This document shows positions 1 to 9,670 of a stretch of 64,000 bases of DNA, one piece after another. Origin of the DNA: Bradyrhizobium liaoningense. GTDB taxonomy: Bacteria > Pseudomonadota > Alphaproteobacteria > Rhizobiales > Xanthobacteraceae. Both the position numbers and the translations under genes were made by a program. How positions within the stretch are numbered: position 1 is the stretch's first letter; every line of letters starts with the position of its first letter. The notes below the pieces were generated by a model. That model did not search any database. It worked only from the letters and a program-made list of their open reading frames with translations, and had not been told where the DNA came from. Location of the stretch: the NCBI RefSeq assembly GCF_018130825.1, contig NZ_JAFCJS010000001.1, positions 434,001 to 498,000 of the forward strand, read 5' to 3'.

Positions 1-1
1 G

Positions 2-73
2 CTGTCGCGCTCACTGGCCGAAGCCTATCTGCGCGACTACGACCTTCTGACCCCGGAAGGAGGTGACCGCTAG
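2..73 (+). CDS. 3' end of an unidentified gene (partial)
   Basis: An open plus-strand frame enters from the left edge and ends in TAG at 71-73. The visible tail is 23 residues, beginning LSRSLAEAYL and ending EGGDR. This is too short to assign a family. The gene is convergent with the lytic transglycosylase that follows on the minus strand, about 80 bases away. It could be a chance frame, but its codon use is GC3-rich like that of real genes here. Confidence 0.4.
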   Translation: MSRSLAEAYLRDYDLLTPEGGDR

Positions 74-156
74 CTGCTCGATGCCGGCCGCGCAGAGAAG
101 TCGGCCGCAGTCACCTCGTCCAGCCCGCGCCGCGTCCAGCCCCGGCGGTCGCGAGG

Positions 157-2355
157 CTAGGGCGATGGGGCTGCGGCCGATGCCGTTGGCTCCGCGCTCA
201 CTTCCTGCGTCGTGACGCGGTGCTCGGATTTCGACGCGACCATGCCGCTGCTCTCGAACCGGGCGCGGTAGACCAGCACGTTCTCCATCACGCGCTGCAC
301 GTAATTGCGCGTCTCCGACAGCGGGATGCGCTCGACCCAGTCGACCGGATCGACATTCGGATCCCTGGGGTCGCCGCGCGCCTGCACCCATTCGCGCACC
401 CGGCCACGGCCGGCATTGTAGCCGGCGAAGGTCATGATCTGGTTGCCGCGATATTCCGACAGCAGCGCGCTCAGCTCGGCTGCGCCCATCTGCGTGTTGT
501 AGACGGGATCGGAGACCATCCTGTCCCAGTCATAGGTCAGGCCGAAGCGCTTTGCAGTGTCGCGGCCGGCTTCCGGCGTCACCTGCATCAGTCCGACCGC
601 ATTGGCGGGCGACTTGTCGCGCTGGTCGAACGAGCTCTCGGTGCGCGCCACCGAATAGATCATGCTGGTCTCGATCGGCGGGGCGAGCTGCTTGTGCTCG
701 GGGATGCCGATGGTCGGGAAGGCGTAATGGTCGAGCGCGAGCCCGCGCGCCAGCGCCGTCTTGCCGACCTCCAGCATGACGCGCGCATCGTTGCGCCGGC
801 CGGCGAGCTCGCCGAGCGCTTCGAGCGCTGCGACGTCGGTGCTCTCCTTGGCGAAATCCTCGGCGTAGTAGAACACCATGTCACGCTCGCCGATCCCGTA
901 GAGCATGTCGGCGGCGCGCACGCGCTCGTCGGCAGGAGGTGTGTCGGCGGAGGCGAGAACGGGCGAGGGCGCACGCAGCTCGATGCGGTCGAGCCCGAGC
1001 TTGGCGCGGGCGAGCTGCCCGTAATAGGCGGTCGAATAGCGCGCCGCCGCCTTGTAGCTCATGCGCGCATCGGCGGTCGCACCCATGGCTTCCGCCGTGC
1101 GGCCGCGCCAGTAATGTGCGCGCGACAGCGCGATCGGATTGGCCGAGCCTTCGTCGATCGCGGCGAAATGCACCATCGCCGTCCTGGGGTCATCGAGGTA
1201 GCGCAGCGCGATCCAGCCGCACATGAAATGATAGTCTACGCGGTAGACTTCCTTCTCGGGAACCGCCGCCATGCGCACCACGTCGTAGGCGGTCTTGAAC
1301 TTGCCCTGGTCGAGCAGCTTGCGCGCCAGCAGGCGGCGCTCGCGCCACCAGGCATCGGTGTCCTGCGCGGCCATCGTGTCGGGCGCGGCGGCGAGGATCA
1401 CCTCGGCCGCATCGTCGATACGGTCCTTCTGCAGATGCCATTGCGCGCGGCACAGCACATAGCCGAGATCGCGGCGCGCATCGCTCGCGATATCGTCGAG
1501 ATAGTCCTTGGCCTTGTTCGCCTTGCTCGTGACCGCGGCGCACGCCTTGACGATCGCGAGCTCATCCTCGCCGAGCCGTTTGGCCGCGCGTCTTGCGCCG
1601 GCATAGTCCTTGGCGCCGAGCCGCTTGTCCATGCGGGCGCGATGATCGTCGGCGTTCAGCAGATCGCGGAACGTCTCGTAGGAGTCTTCCTCGCTGCGCT
1701 CGGACAATTCGTCCGTACGCCAGGCCTCGCGCACCAGCCGCGCGGCCCTGTCGCTCTCGCCTTCGGTGAGCAGCACGCGGGCAAGCGCGAACTTGCCCTT
1801 GGCGCTGGTCGGCCGGTCCATCGTGAATTTGTGCACGGTGGCGGCGTCGGCCTTCTCCTGCCACAGCCGCGCCTCGGCGCGGCGGCGCAACAGCGCGCTG
1901 CTCGGCCAGTCCGGGTTGGCGGCGAGGAAGCCGGCGTAGCGCTTGAAATTCGCGGTGCTCTCGGAATGGCGCAGCATGAACCAGTCGGCGAGCTTCTGCC
2001 CGGCGGGATCGGCGATGCGGTCCCGCGCCGCGCTCGCGTCGTCGGTCTTGCCCTTGCGCGTAAGATCGATCGCGTCCTTCAGCGCGGCGAGATCGCCGGT
2101 GAGCGGCGGCGCGGCGGGCTTGTCCGCGGGCGCGTCGTCCTGCTGCTTCGACTTGCGTTTGGCCTCGGCATGCTTGCCGTGACGGGATTTCGCCGCGGCA
2201 TGGCGCGGCTTGCCGGCCTTGCCAGTGGCTTTCGCCTCATGCGTCTTCTTCGACGCAGACGATTTATGACTGCTCTTCGCTGCCAGCTCCGACGGAAGGA
2301 GGGCCAAAGCGGCCACGGCAACGACACACGCGAGCGAGCGTAGGCACTGGTTCAT
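157..2355 (-). CDS. soluble lytic murein transglycosylase (Slt-type)
   Basis: A 732-residue periplasmic enzyme predicted to cleave the MurNAc-GlcNAc bond of peptidoglycan, leaving 1,6-anhydro ends. The start at 2355 is chosen because it gives a signal peptide (MNQCLRSLACVVAVAALALL...) and a purine-rich AGGGGG site just upstream. The open frame extends further upstream but without signal-peptide logic. A Lys/Ala-rich linker follows the leader, then a long helical solenoid typical of Slt70. The C-terminal SLT domain carries the catalytic Glu in ARTESSFD (about E573), then GLMQVTP and the FAGYNAGRGR motif. Its length fits the Slt70 class. It is divergent from the cyclase gene. Confidence 0.93.
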   Translation of the reverse strand: MNQCLRSLACVVAVAALALLPSELAAKSSHKSSASKKTHEAKATGKAGKPRHAAAKSRHGKHAEAKRKSKQQDDAPADKPAAPPLTGDLAALKDAIDLTRKGKTDDASAARDRIADPAGQKLADWFMLRHSESTANFKRYAGFLAANPDWPSSALLRRRAEARLWQEKADAATVHKFTMDRPTSAKGKFALARVLLTEGESDRAARLVREAWRTDELSERSEEDSYETFRDLLNADDHRARMDKRLGAKDYAGARRAAKRLGEDELAIVKACAAVTSKANKAKDYLDDIASDARRDLGYVLCRAQWHLQKDRIDDAAEVILAAAPDTMAAQDTDAWWRERRLLARKLLDQGKFKTAYDVVRMAAVPEKEVYRVDYHFMCGWIALRYLDDPRTAMVHFAAIDEGSANPIALSRAHYWRGRTAEAMGATADARMSYKAAARYSTAYYGQLARAKLGLDRIELRAPSPVLASADTPPADERVRAADMLYGIGERDMVFYYAEDFAKESTDVAALEALGELAGRRNDARVMLEVGKTALARGLALDHYAFPTIGIPEHKQLAPPIETSMIYSVARTESSFDQRDKSPANAVGLMQVTPEAGRDTAKRFGLTYDWDRMVSDPVYNTQMGAAELSALLSEYRGNQIMTFAGYNAGRGRVREWVQARGDPRDPNVDPVDWVERIPLSETRNYVQRVMENVLVYRARFESSGMVASKSEHRVTTQEVSAEPTASAAAPSP

Positions 2356-2674
2356 TGGATGGTCCCCCTGCGAAACCACTACAAACCAAGGTCCGCGATC
2401 GTATGCGGCTTGAGAATCAAGACACCGAGAACGGTGCCACGGCATCGTCTCGCATTTGTCACGCTGTCGCAACAATGCGGCAAAATACGGATGACGCAAG
2501 GGAACTTCCGCAAATGAGAAAAGGGCAGGCGCTTTAACCTTTGTTAACGATTTGGGCTCGCGCGCCGGTTGTGCGCGGTCTGCAGCGTCGCAGCAGCCAG
2601 ATTGCGCGTGTTCCCCAGCCGAAATCCGGTATATTGAGTTCCTCAATCCGTCCTTTAGCCTTTGCCCCGCACCT
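2356..2674. other. divergent intergenic region between slt and cyclase
   Basis: About 320 bases separate two divergent start codons and must hold both promoters. The stretch is locally AT-richer around 2400-2560, including an AACCTTTGTTAACGA segment near 2537-2551. I could not identify a specific operator or a convincing conserved gene here. Confidence 0.4.
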
Positions 2675-4411
2675 ATGCCGATTTTCAACCAGTCGATCCG
2701 GCGCAAGATCGTCGGCATCGCCCTCGGATTGATCGTCCTGATGCTGGTCACCTCGATCCTGTCGATGGTGATGTCGAGCCAGGTCGGAGTCCTGCTGGAC
2801 GAGCTGACGAACCGCTACATCCCGGCCTATGGCGATCTGGCGCGCGCCAATATCCGCTCGCTGGAGCGGGCGGTGGCGCTGCGGCGCATGGTCATGATGA
2901 GGATGCAGTCGCCGACGGACGAGGAGGCCTATGCAGCGCGCCTGCGCGAGTTCGAGGCAGCGGACCGCAAGATCGAGGAAGAGGCCGAAAGCGCGCGCAA
3001 GCTGATCAACGCGATCATCAACGATACCAGGACGCCGTCCGACAATGCCGCCCTGGCGCGGATCGATATCCGCATCGAGACCGCCGTCAGCGAGCTGCGG
3101 CGCGACCAGGACGAGGATCACGCAAAGCTGCTCAAGCAGATCGATGCCAAGCAGATGGTGGAGGCCCGCAACACGCTCGAGCACATCGACCTGTTACGCG
3201 ACCAGTTCAACCAGAAGATCGACGCCATTCGCGCCGACATGCTGAAGCAGGTGTTTGCCTCCACGGCGACGGTGATCGGTCATCAGCATCAGGCGATGAT
3301 CATCTCTGGCCTCGTCACCGCCCTCGCCGCCATTGTGGGCTTTGTCTTTGCGTTGCTGGTCTCCAGCGGCATCACGCGTCCGGTGCGGCTCCTGCTCGCC
3401 GGCACCCGCGAGGTCGAGGCGGGTCGGTTCGACAAGCCCATCACGGTCTCGACGCAGGACGAGATCGGCGAGCTCGCCGCCGCCTTCAACCGCATGATCG
3501 AGCAGCTCAGGCACAACGAGCGCATCCGCGAGACCTTCGGCCGCTACATCGATCCCAAGGTGGTGCAGGGCCTGATCGACCGGCCGGAGGTCGCCATCGA
3601 CGGTCAGCGTCGGGTGATGACGATCATGTTCTGCGACATGAGCGGCTTCACCTCGATGAGCGAGGGCATGACCCCGCGCGGCCTCGTCAAGGTGATGAAC
3701 CACTACTTCACGGTCATGTCAGGCCCGATCAGGAGCAATCGCGGCGTCATCGACAAATATATCGGCGACGCCATCATGGCCTATTGGGGCCCGCCCTTCA
3801 TCGAGGAGGACGAGCCGGCGCTGCTCGCCGGCCTCGCCGCCATCGAGATGGCCGACCAGGTGCCCGCGCTGCAGAAGCAGCTGCCAGATCTGCTCGGCAT
3901 CCGCGCCATGCCGGGTCCCTGCGACCTGCGGATCGGCATTGCCACCGGCGAGGTCCTGACCGGCAGCATCGGCTCCGAGCTGATGATGAGCTTCACTGTG
4001 ATGGGCGATGCCGTGAACCTCGCCTCGCGACTCGAGGCCGTCAACAAGGTCTACGGCACCCGCATCCTGATCTCGCAGGCGACTGCTGATGCGATCGGCC
4101 CGCAGCTTGAGCTGCGTGAGATCGATCGTCTCGCGGTCGCCGGCCAGAGCGCGCCGCAGCCGATCTTCGAGGTGTTGGGCAGGGCAGGCGCGCTGACCGA
4201 AGCGCAAGCGAGCCTGCGACGGCATTATGCCGAAGGTCTCGCCGCCTATCGCGCCTGCCGCTTCACCGAAGCTCGTGCCGCCTTCAACGCGGCGCTCGAA
4301 GCCGTCCCTGGCGATGGTCCCTCGCGCGTGCTGCTCGATCGCATCGCGCAGTTCGAGGCCAGTCCGCCGGAGGCGGGCTGGGACGGCGCCTGGCGGCTGG
4401 AGCAGAAATGA
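2675..4411 (+). CDS. membrane HAMP-linked adenylate/guanylate cyclase (class III)
   Basis: A 578-residue membrane receptor cyclase. The start at 2675 (MPIFNQSIRRK) puts the first membrane helix right after a short basic N-terminus; the frame is open further upstream but that stretch looks non-coding. Order: TM1 about 12-34, a periplasmic helical sensor about 35-207, TM2 about 209-232, a HAMP linker to about 285, and a class III catalytic domain from about 314. Both metal-binding aspartates are present, in FCDMSGFT (D321) and YIGDAIMAYWG (D365). The tail after about 505 (GLAAYRACRFTEARAAF) is TPR-like. It should make cAMP or cGMP in response to a periplasmic or membrane signal; the ligand is unknown. 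Substrate choice cannot be settled by eye. Confidence 0.92.
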   Translation: MPIFNQSIRRKIVGIALGLIVLMLVTSILSMVMSSQVGVLLDELTNRYIPAYGDLARANIRSLERAVALRRMVMMRMQSPTDEEAYAARLREFEAADRKIEEEAESARKLINAIINDTRTPSDNAALARIDIRIETAVSELRRDQDEDHAKLLKQIDAKQMVEARNTLEHIDLLRDQFNQKIDAIRADMLKQVFASTATVIGHQHQAMIISGLVTALAAIVGFVFALLVSSGITRPVRLLLAGTREVEAGRFDKPITVSTQDEIGELAAAFNRMIEQLRHNERIRETFGRYIDPKVVQGLIDRPEVAIDGQRRVMTIMFCDMSGFTSMSEGMTPRGLVKVMNHYFTVMSGPIRSNRGVIDKYIGDAIMAYWGPPFIEEDEPALLAGLAAIEMADQVPALQKQLPDLLGIRAMPGPCDLRIGIATGEVLTGSIGSELMMSFTVMGDAVNLASRLEAVNKVYGTRILISQATADAIGPQLELREIDRLAVAGQSAPQPIFEVLGRAGALTEAQASLRRHYAEGLAAYRACRFTEARAAFNAALEAVPGDGPSRVLLDRIAQFEASPPEAGWDGAWRLEQK

Positions 4412-4535
4412 GCCGCCGCAGCGTCGTCGCAGCCTGCGCCGACGAAAATTGATGCTACCCCATAACGATGTTCGCCGTGACCTATTTCCCGGGCTTAGAT
4501 TGATTGTCCTTGAGGCGTTTGATGGGGACACGCCG

Positions 4536-4712
4536 ATGACAGAACTTGAGGACAGGCTGGAACGGTTCGAGACGCTCACCGCCGAATGCGAGCTGATCGC
4601 CAAGCTCGCCACCGACAGCACCAAGCGCGAATTCTATCTCAAGCTCGCCGAGCACTATTACCAGCTCGCGAACGAGACGCGCCGTGCGGTCGCGACCAGG
4701 GCTGCGGCCTGA
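4536..4712 (+). CDS. small conserved helical protein, function unknown
   Basis: A 58-residue protein (MTELEDRLER...) made almost wholly of charged amphipathic helix. GGGGA lies about 10 bases before the ATG. No catalytic motif, signal peptide or membrane segment is seen. The codon use matches neighbouring genes, which supports a real gene. It may be a small regulatory or scaffold protein, but I do not recognise it. An in-frame upstream ATG near 4454 would give a longer form without a better ribosome site. Confidence 0.6.
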   Translation: MTELEDRLERFETLTAECELIAKLATDSTKREFYLKLAEHYYQLANETRRAVATRAAA

Positions 4713-4964
4713 GGCGACGGTTGGGGCACAAGCTTGAGGCAAGGGCTTGCGGCAAGGCGCGGACCTTCGCGCCGCGCTTGATGTGCGGAACTCTCGCGAC
4801 ACCGCGGGTCCGCGGCTGAAAGCCGTTCTTAACGTTTCTCGCGCATGCTTGATGCTGATGCGAAGGGATGCCGTGCGGCTTCCTCGCAATGGGAGTGCCG
4901 GGGCCCGTTGCGGCGCAGTGTGCCTCGTGGTCGTCGCTTTGATGGTCCTTCTGCAGGCGATCCC

Positions 4965-5177
4965 ATGCGTGTTCTTGCGTTACTTGTCCTCGCGTTCACA
5001 ATGACGGCCTGCAACCAGGAGCAGGACATCACGGGCTCGACCTCGATCTGCCCGATGCGCAACTACAGCTCCTATAACCCCCGCGACATGAACCAGTGCG
5101 TGGCCGCCTGCAAGGCGTGCGACCGCGGCAATACGGTCACCTGCTCGACCTCCTGCACCCTCAAGGGCGCGCACTGA
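4965..5177 (+). CDS. small Cys-rich putative lipoprotein
   Basis: A 70-residue product starting MRVLALLVLAFTMTAC. A hydrophobic leader ends in a lipobox-like MTAC, so the mature protein would begin at the cysteine and be acylated. The mature part has further cysteines (SICPMRN, QCVAACKACDRG, TCSTSCT), suggesting disulfides or metal binding in the periplasm. Upstream in-frame codons exist, but only the start at 4965 places the leader at the N-terminus. I do not recognise the family. Confidence 0.6.
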   Translation: MRVLALLVLAFTMTACNQEQDITGSTSICPMRNYSSYNPRDMNQCVAACKACDRGNTVTCSTSCTLKGAH

Positions 5178-5328
5178 CCGGCCGGCGGTTTGCAAGGGTC
5201 GCAACGGCGTCATCTCTTGTGGCCATCGTCCCGGTGAGCCGCCGCCAAAGGCTGACGGTGCCAAGGCACCGGAACGATTCACATGGGTTAATCATTGAAG
5301 GGGCGGGCAGGACTCGGAGTCCGATGGA

Positions 5329-5586
5329 ATGGGTATGCTTGATCCCGGCCGGTTTCTGGTGTCGTGCTCGAAATGCAAGACTTGGCCGATGGCGGCCAAT
5401 GTGAAGCGATCGAGCTGGTCGGCGTCCCCGCATGAGGTTCGCTTCGTGTGCCCGCGCTGCCGCCGCGAGGAAACCGCGATCATCTCCGCTTCTGGCGAAT
5501 TGACCCCGATCCGGCGTATTGATGTTCCGCCGCGCGACGTTGCCGTGGCGTGGGCGCAGGCCCAGCGTCCGAGAGGCCGGACGTAG
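5329..5586 (+). CDS. small protein with two CxxC pairs (zinc-ribbon-like)
   Basis: An 85-residue protein with CSKCKTW near the N-terminus and VCPRCRREE in the middle. The spacing of the two CxxC pairs suggests one zinc-ribbon-like metal site. The rest is basic and without membrane segments. GGAG lies about 9 bases before the ATG at 5329; an alternative in-frame ATG is at 5335. The function is not recognisable; nucleic-acid or protein binding is possible. Confidence 0.5.
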   Translation: MGMLDPGRFLVSCSKCKTWPMAANVKRSSWSASPHEVRFVCPRCRREETAIISASGELTPIRRIDVPPRDVAVAWAQAQRPRGRT

Positions 5587-5677
5587 CGGGCTGGGCACGG
5601 CTCGTTTCCGTTTTTGGAACCCGGCCGATCGCTGAAGCGTTTCCGCCACCGACATCAACGCGATCGAGGTTCTGGGA

Positions 5678-5899
5678 ATGATCAGCGAGCATTTCGACAC
5701 CCGCACCCGGATCAACATGAAGCTGGCGCTGGATCGGGTCTGCCGCAGTCGTCCGCGCGGCGAGGACCACGGCTTCCGCAGATCGGTCGCCGAAAACATC
5801 ATCCGCTGTGCGCTCGCAGGCCGGACCGGCATCAGTCAGCTCGTCGACGCCGGCGAGCGGGCGGTGATCCGGACGCCTCCGGAGAAAGAGCCCGCCTAG
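5678..5899 (+). CDS. small hypothetical protein
   Basis: A 73-residue soluble protein beginning MISEHFDTRTRIN, with a helical pattern and many Arg residues (ALDRVCRSRP, RRSVAENIIRCAL). There is no signal peptide. A TTCTGGGA stretch just before the ATG could act as a weak ribosome site. Basic amphipathic helices could suit a small DNA- or protein-binding role, but I do not recognise the family. The opposite strand is also open here because of GC bias, so the evidence is moderate. Confidence 0.5.
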   Translation: MISEHFDTRTRINMKLALDRVCRSRPRGEDHGFRRSVAENIIRCALAGRTGISQLVDAGERAVIRTPPEKEPA

Positions 5900-5978
5900 G
5901 TCCGGCTGCGGCCGCGGCTCGCGTTCGTGCCCTATCGAGGCCCCTCGGCACATGTGCTAGGATCGCCGACGGAGATCC

Positions 5979-6563
5979 ATGATGCCTGCCGAGATGCTTT
6001 CGCCCGACGCCCATCGTTTCCGCCTTCACCCCGTCGCATCGCGCTTTGCGCCGATGTTCTGTCTTGCCTTGCTGACCGCGTCATGCGCGCTGGCAAGCCT
6101 CGCGCTCGCCTGCGCAACACCGTTCGCAGCCTTCGCCGTCGTCGCAGCCGCGATGCTGCCGCTGCGCTCCGCGCTGCTCGTCGTCACCGGGGCCTGGCTG
6201 GTGAACCAGAGCATCGGGTTCGGCGTGCTGCGTTATCCGGTCGATGGCAGCACGCTCGCCTGGGGCTTTGTGATCGGTGCCGCTGCGCTGATGGCGACCG
6301 CGGCGTCGTCCGCGCTGCTTCGTGCGCTACCGCAGGGGCGCACGCCACTGATCCTGGCCGTCACGCTTGTCGCGGCCTACGCGACCTATGAATTCGTGTT
6401 GCTCGCCGCGACGCCGTTTTTGGGCGGAGAGGGCGCCTTCTCCGCCGCCATCGTGACGCGGCTTGGGCTTCTCGGCGCCGTCTGGCTCGCCGGCCTCGTC
6501 GCTGTCTGCGAGATCGCCCGCCTGGTTGCTCCGTTCGGGCGCAAGGGAGCGATGTCGGCCTGA
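5979..6563 (+). CDS. polytopic inner-membrane protein, unknown function
   Basis: A 194-residue protein with a short N-terminal tail followed by about five hydrophobic segments, near residues 25-45, 50-75, 90-112, 120-145 and 155-180. These read as membrane helices (for example FAAFAVVAAAMLPL and LILAVTLVAAYATYEFVLLAA). A second in-frame ATG lies one codon downstream. I do not recognise the family. It is followed by a long gene-free repeat nest, so it is probably the last gene of its unit. Confidence 0.7.
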   Translation: MMPAEMLSPDAHRFRLHPVASRFAPMFCLALLTASCALASLALACATPFAAFAVVAAAMLPLRSALLVVTGAWLVNQSIGFGVLRYPVDGSTLAWGFVIGAAALMATAASSALLRALPQGRTPLILAVTLVAAYATYEFVLLAATPFLGGEGAFSAAIVTRLGLLGAVWLAGLVAVCEIARLVAPFGRKGAMSA

Positions 6564-6574
6564 GCGGCCACTCA

Positions 6575-6690
6575 TAGCTCGGATGAGCGCCGCGATACCC
6601 GGGAAGTCACTCGTGGAGATCCCGGATGTCGCGGAGCCTGTCATCGGGCGGCGCTTCGCGCCGACCCGTGGGCTCATCCGGGCTCCGGGA
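6575..6690. repeat. degenerate palindromic repeat (GGATGAGCG...CTCATCCGGG family)
   Basis: The left arm (about 6575-6604, TAGCTCGGATGAGCG...CCCGGGA) is complementary to a right arm that is split. TCCCGGATGTCGCGGAGC lies at about 6629-6646 and CTCATCCGGGCT at about 6672-6683. About 25 bases with their own GGCGCTTCGCGCC hairpin separate the two parts. It is a decayed relative of the cleaner palindrome at 62941-63022. It lies 12 bases after the stop of the membrane-protein gene and could serve as its terminator. Confidence 0.55.
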
Positions 6691-6723
6691 CCGGGCTGTG
6701 TCGCCGGCTGTCAACGCCTTTTC

Positions 6724-7352
6724 ATGAAAATATTCCACTTTACCGAAATTCGGATTTATCGTATGAATCGCCCATCCCGGTTCATCCTTGAGGGGCGATC
6801 ATGTTGTCGTCACGATACGTGAGCCGGGCTTGCGGTGGACGCGGCAGCGTCGGCACGAACAGGTGGCGGGCAGGGCGGGTAGTCCCTGTGAGCTCGTAAC
6901 CGCGTGCGGATGAGCGGCGCGGTGAGTTCGTCGCGCCAACATTTCGATGGCAACGTGCACAAGGCCGTCGAACCCTGTGGCGTCAACGAACGCGCGTACG
7001 GCAAAACCGTGTGGTCCTGGCCGTCGTTGCTACGGTCAAGCCTTTCGCGAAGATGCGCGCGAGCCCAACCGGGCAGACGGCATCGTCAATTCGCGAGGTG
7101 AGGGAGGCCAGAGGGAATTCGGCTCCCGGGAGAGCACGGCATAAGCCGTCCGACCATCGCGCAGGGAAGGCCGTGTGTTGGGCTTCACCTGTATGCTGCT
7201 GTGCGGTCTCTTTGCGCTACATCTTCGCGCAGCGGACCGCGGGTGCCGCCGGCACCCGTCCTTCCCTGCGCCCTCTTGGATAAGAGGGTGGAGTGACGAA
7301 ACAAAGCTCGGGCGAAATCAGCCGCGAGGATGCGAAGGCATGTCTGCAAGTC
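6724..7352 (+). repeat. dispersed ~630 bp intergenic element, copy A
   Basis: Read on the plus strand, this stretch matches, with many substitutions and indels, the reverse complement of about 60688-61233. Landmark shared blocks in order are ATGAAAATA...AATTCGGA (6724 on), a GTCGTCACGATACG block near 6813, ACGGCAAAACCGTGTGGTCC near 6997, GAGAGCACGGCATAAGCCGTC near 7131, GGCTTCACCTGTATGCTGCTG near 7178, GCACCCGTCCTTCCCTGCGCC near 7253 and GCCGCGAGGATGCGAAGGCA near 7320. It shows no transposase and no clear terminal repeats. Confidence 0.7.
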
Positions 7353-7392
7353 GAAATGCAAGCCGAACGAGCGACGCTGCTGCCCCATGCTC

Positions 7393-7472
7393 CGTCATTG
7401 CGAGCGCAGCGAAGCAATCCAGAATCCCTCCGCGGAAAGCCACTGGATTGCTTCGCTGCGCTCGCAATGACG
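7393..7472. repeat. perfect 30-bp inverted repeat (GTCAT...CCAG palindrome family)
   Basis: Two 30-base arms, 7393-7422 and 7443-7472, are exact reverse complements around a 20-base spacer. Each arm runs CGTCAT, TGCGAGCGCAGCGAAGCAA, TCCAG on the left and the mirror on the right. The ends (GTCAT...CCAG / CTGG...ATGAC) are shared with the elements at 23468-23588 and 29169-29220, although the inner stems differ. Transcribed RNA would form a very stable hairpin. Confidence 0.85.
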
Positions 7473-7945
7473 ACTTGGAGAGAGCGTGCGCCACACTCCG
7501 CACTCGTGCCCCGGACGCAGCGCGGCGTCCCTTCGACGGTGTGCTGCCGAGCCGGGGACGCGAGCGATGCCGCTCGTTCCGCGAGGGGCGGCCCGCGACT
7601 CACTCCGTGGGTGTGCCCGCCCGTCGGACCAAACCGCGTGCGTTGTCTTTGTCGCAAAATCTCAAGCTGTGGACTGTCATCTTCGCGGTGGTACCGGAGT
7701 AGCTGTCTCCGTGTCTTCCCGGTAACGATTGTGCTGTCTGCGCAACACCCATTCCGGATTAAGCCCTCATCGCCAGTAGTTCGCATCACCGCCGCTTTTT
7801 GGCCACACCCGAACATGAATAAAATCGCTCTAAGTTTTTCAGCGGGAGCGGCGGTCCGCGAAGGCGACGGGAAATCCCAAGGTCGATTCAAATCTTGGCT
7901 CTGATTTTTCGGGTCTGAAAGGGTTGACCGGGGAAACTGGTTGCG

Positions 7946-9670
7946 ATGGACGCGAAGACTAACATCAAGCAGAGGCTGCCGAGCCGTCACGTGACGGAAG
8001 GCCCTGCGCGCGCGCCGCACCGGTCCTACTTCTACGCCATGGGTCTGACCACAGAGCAGATCCACCAGCCCTTCGTCGGCGTCGCCTCTTGCTGGAATGA
8101 AGCCGCTCCCTGCAACATCGCCCTGATGCGGCAGGCACAGGCGGTGAAGAAGGGCGTCGCGTCCGCCGGCGGCACGCCGCGCGAGTTCTGCACCATCACC
8201 GTGACCGACGGCATCGCCATGGGCCATGACGGCATGCGCTCCTCGCTGCCGTCGCGCGAATGCATCGCCGACTCCGTCGAGCTGACCGTGCGCGGCCACG
8301 CCTACGACGCGCTGGTGGGCCTTGCCGGCTGCGACAAATCGCTGCCCGGCATGATGATGGCGATGGTCCGCCTCAACGTGCCCTCGATCTTCATCTACGG
8401 CGGCTCGATCCTGCCCGGCAATTTCCGCGGGCAGCAGGTCACCGTGCAGGACATGTTCGAGGCCGTCGGCAAGCACTCGGTCGGCGCCATGTCGGACGAG
8501 GACCTCGACGAGATCGAGCGCGTGGCGTGCCCCTCCGCGGGCGCCTGCGGCGCGCAGTTCACCGCCAACACCATGGCGACCGTCTCCGAGGCGATCGGCC
8601 TCGCGCTGCCGTACTCGGCCGGTGCTCCGGCACCCTATGAGATCCGCGACGCTTTCTGCATGACCGCGGGCGAGAAGGTGATGGACCTGATCGCCCAAAA
8701 CCTCCGGCCACGCGACATCGTCACCCGCAAGGCGCTGGAGAATGCCGCCGCCGTCGTCGCGGCCTCCGGCGGTTCGACCAATGCTGCGCTGCACCTGCCG
8801 GCGATCGCCCATGAGGCGGGCATTAAGTTTGACTTATTCGACGTCGCCGAAATCTTCAAAAAGACACCGTATGTCGCGGATTTGAAGCCGGGCGGCCGTT
8901 ATGTCGCCAAAGACATGTTTGAAGTAGGTGGCATACCGCTTCTGATGAAGACGCTGCTCGACAACGGATTTCTCCACGGCGACTGCATTACGGTCACCGG
9001 TCGAACGATCGCCGAAAACCTCAAAAGCGTGAAGTGGAATCCGCACCAGGACGTGGTGCACCCGGCAGACAAACCCATCACCGTCACGGGCGGTGTGGTC
9101 GGTCTGAAGGGCAATTTGGCGCCAGAAGGTGCGATCGTGAAAGTCGCGGGAATGTCCAACCTCAAGTTTACCGGTCCGGCCAGGTGCTTTGACCGGGAGG
9201 AGGACGCGTTCGAGGCGGTCCAGAACCGCACCTACAAGGAAGGCGAAGTCATCGTCATCCGCTACGAGGGCCCCAAGGGCGGCCCCGGCATGCGGGAAAT
9301 GCTCCAGACCACCGCGGCGCTGACCGGCCAGGGCATGGGCGGCAAGATCGCGCTCATCACCGACGGCCGCTTCTCCGGCGCCACCCGCGGCTTCTGCATC
9401 GGCCATGTCGGGCCCGAGGCCGCCGTCGGCGGCCCGATCGGGCTGCTCGAGGACGGCGACATCATCGAGATCGATGCGGACGCCGGTACCCTTAACGTAA
9501 AATTGAGCGACCAGGAGCTTGCCCAGCGCAAGACCAAATGGACCGCTCGCGCGACTAACCACACGACGGGCGCGCTCTGGAAATATGCTCAGCAGGTTGG
9601 ACCAGCGGTCGGGGGGGCTGTGACCCATCCGGGCGGCGCGCACGAGAAACAGTGCTATGCGGACATCTAG
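7946..9670 (+). CDS. ilvD: dihydroxy-acid dehydratase
   Basis: A 574-residue enzyme that dehydrates 2,3-dihydroxy acids to the 2-keto acids for valine, isoleucine and pantothenate synthesis. It has the family Fe-S cysteines in [19 protein letters not shown] (C129) and CPSAGACGA (C201), and ends with the usual [13 protein letters not shown] tail. Length is normal for IlvD. The ATG at 7946 follows the long repeat nest, so the gene has its own promoter. Its stop overlaps the ATG of the next gene by 14 bases, implying coupled translation. Parts of the gene (about 8820-9000 and 9485-9560) use more A/T at third positions than the rest. Confidence 0.97.
   Translation: MDAKTNIKQRLPSRHVTEGPARAPHRSYFYAMGLTTEQIHQPFVGVASCWNEAAPCNIALMRQAQAVKKGVASAGGTPREFCTITVTDGIAMGHDGMRSSLPSRECIADSVELTVRGHAYDALVGLAGCDKSLPGMMMAMVRLNVPSIFIYGGSILPGNFRGQQVTVQDMFEAVGKHSVGAMSDEDLDEIERVACPSAGACGAQFTANTMATVSEAIGLALPYSAGAPAPYEIRDAFCMTAGEKVMDLIAQNLRPRDIVTRKALENAAAVVAASGGSTNAALHLPAIAHEAGIKFDLFDVAEIFKKTPYVADLKPGGRYVAKDMFEVGGIPLLMKTLLDNGFLHGDCITVTGRTIAENLKSVKWNPHQDVVHPADKPITVTGGVVGLKGNLAPEGAIVKVAGMSNLKFTGPARCFDREEDAFEAVQNRTYKEGEVIVIRYEGPKGGPGMREMLQTTAALTGQGMGGKIALITDGRFSGATRGFCIGHVGPEAAVGGPIGLLEDGDIIEIDADAGTLNVKLSDQELAQRKTKWTARATNHTTGALWKYAQQVGPAVGGAVTHPGGAHEKQCYADI

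Larger units (their letters stand above)
6564..7945. other. 1.4 kb gene-free repeat nest upstream of ilvD
   Basis: I see no convincing gene here; the open frames have irregular codon use and no ribosome sites. The region is built of repeats: a degenerate palindrome (about 6575-6690), one copy of a roughly 630 bp dispersed element (about 6724-7352), a perfect 30-bp inverted repeat (7393-7472) and a further imperfect hairpin around 7507-7570. The last 280 bases are AT-richer (AATAAAATCG, AAGTTTTTCAG near 7810-7840) and probably hold the ilvD promoter. Confidence 0.6.

Noticed and set aside
220..2343. 707-codon open frame on the plus strand
   Set aside because: Antisense to the lytic transglycosylase gene; Arg/His/Gly-rich shadow with no domain.
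7393..7472. Perfect inverted repeat considered as insertion-sequence ends
   Set aside because: Only 20 bases lie between the arms and no transposase is near; it fits a short palindromic repeat.
7217..8812. 531-codon minus-strand frame across the ilvD upstream region
   Set aside because: Its right half is antisense to ilvD and its left half runs through repeats and palindromes; no ribosome site or motif.
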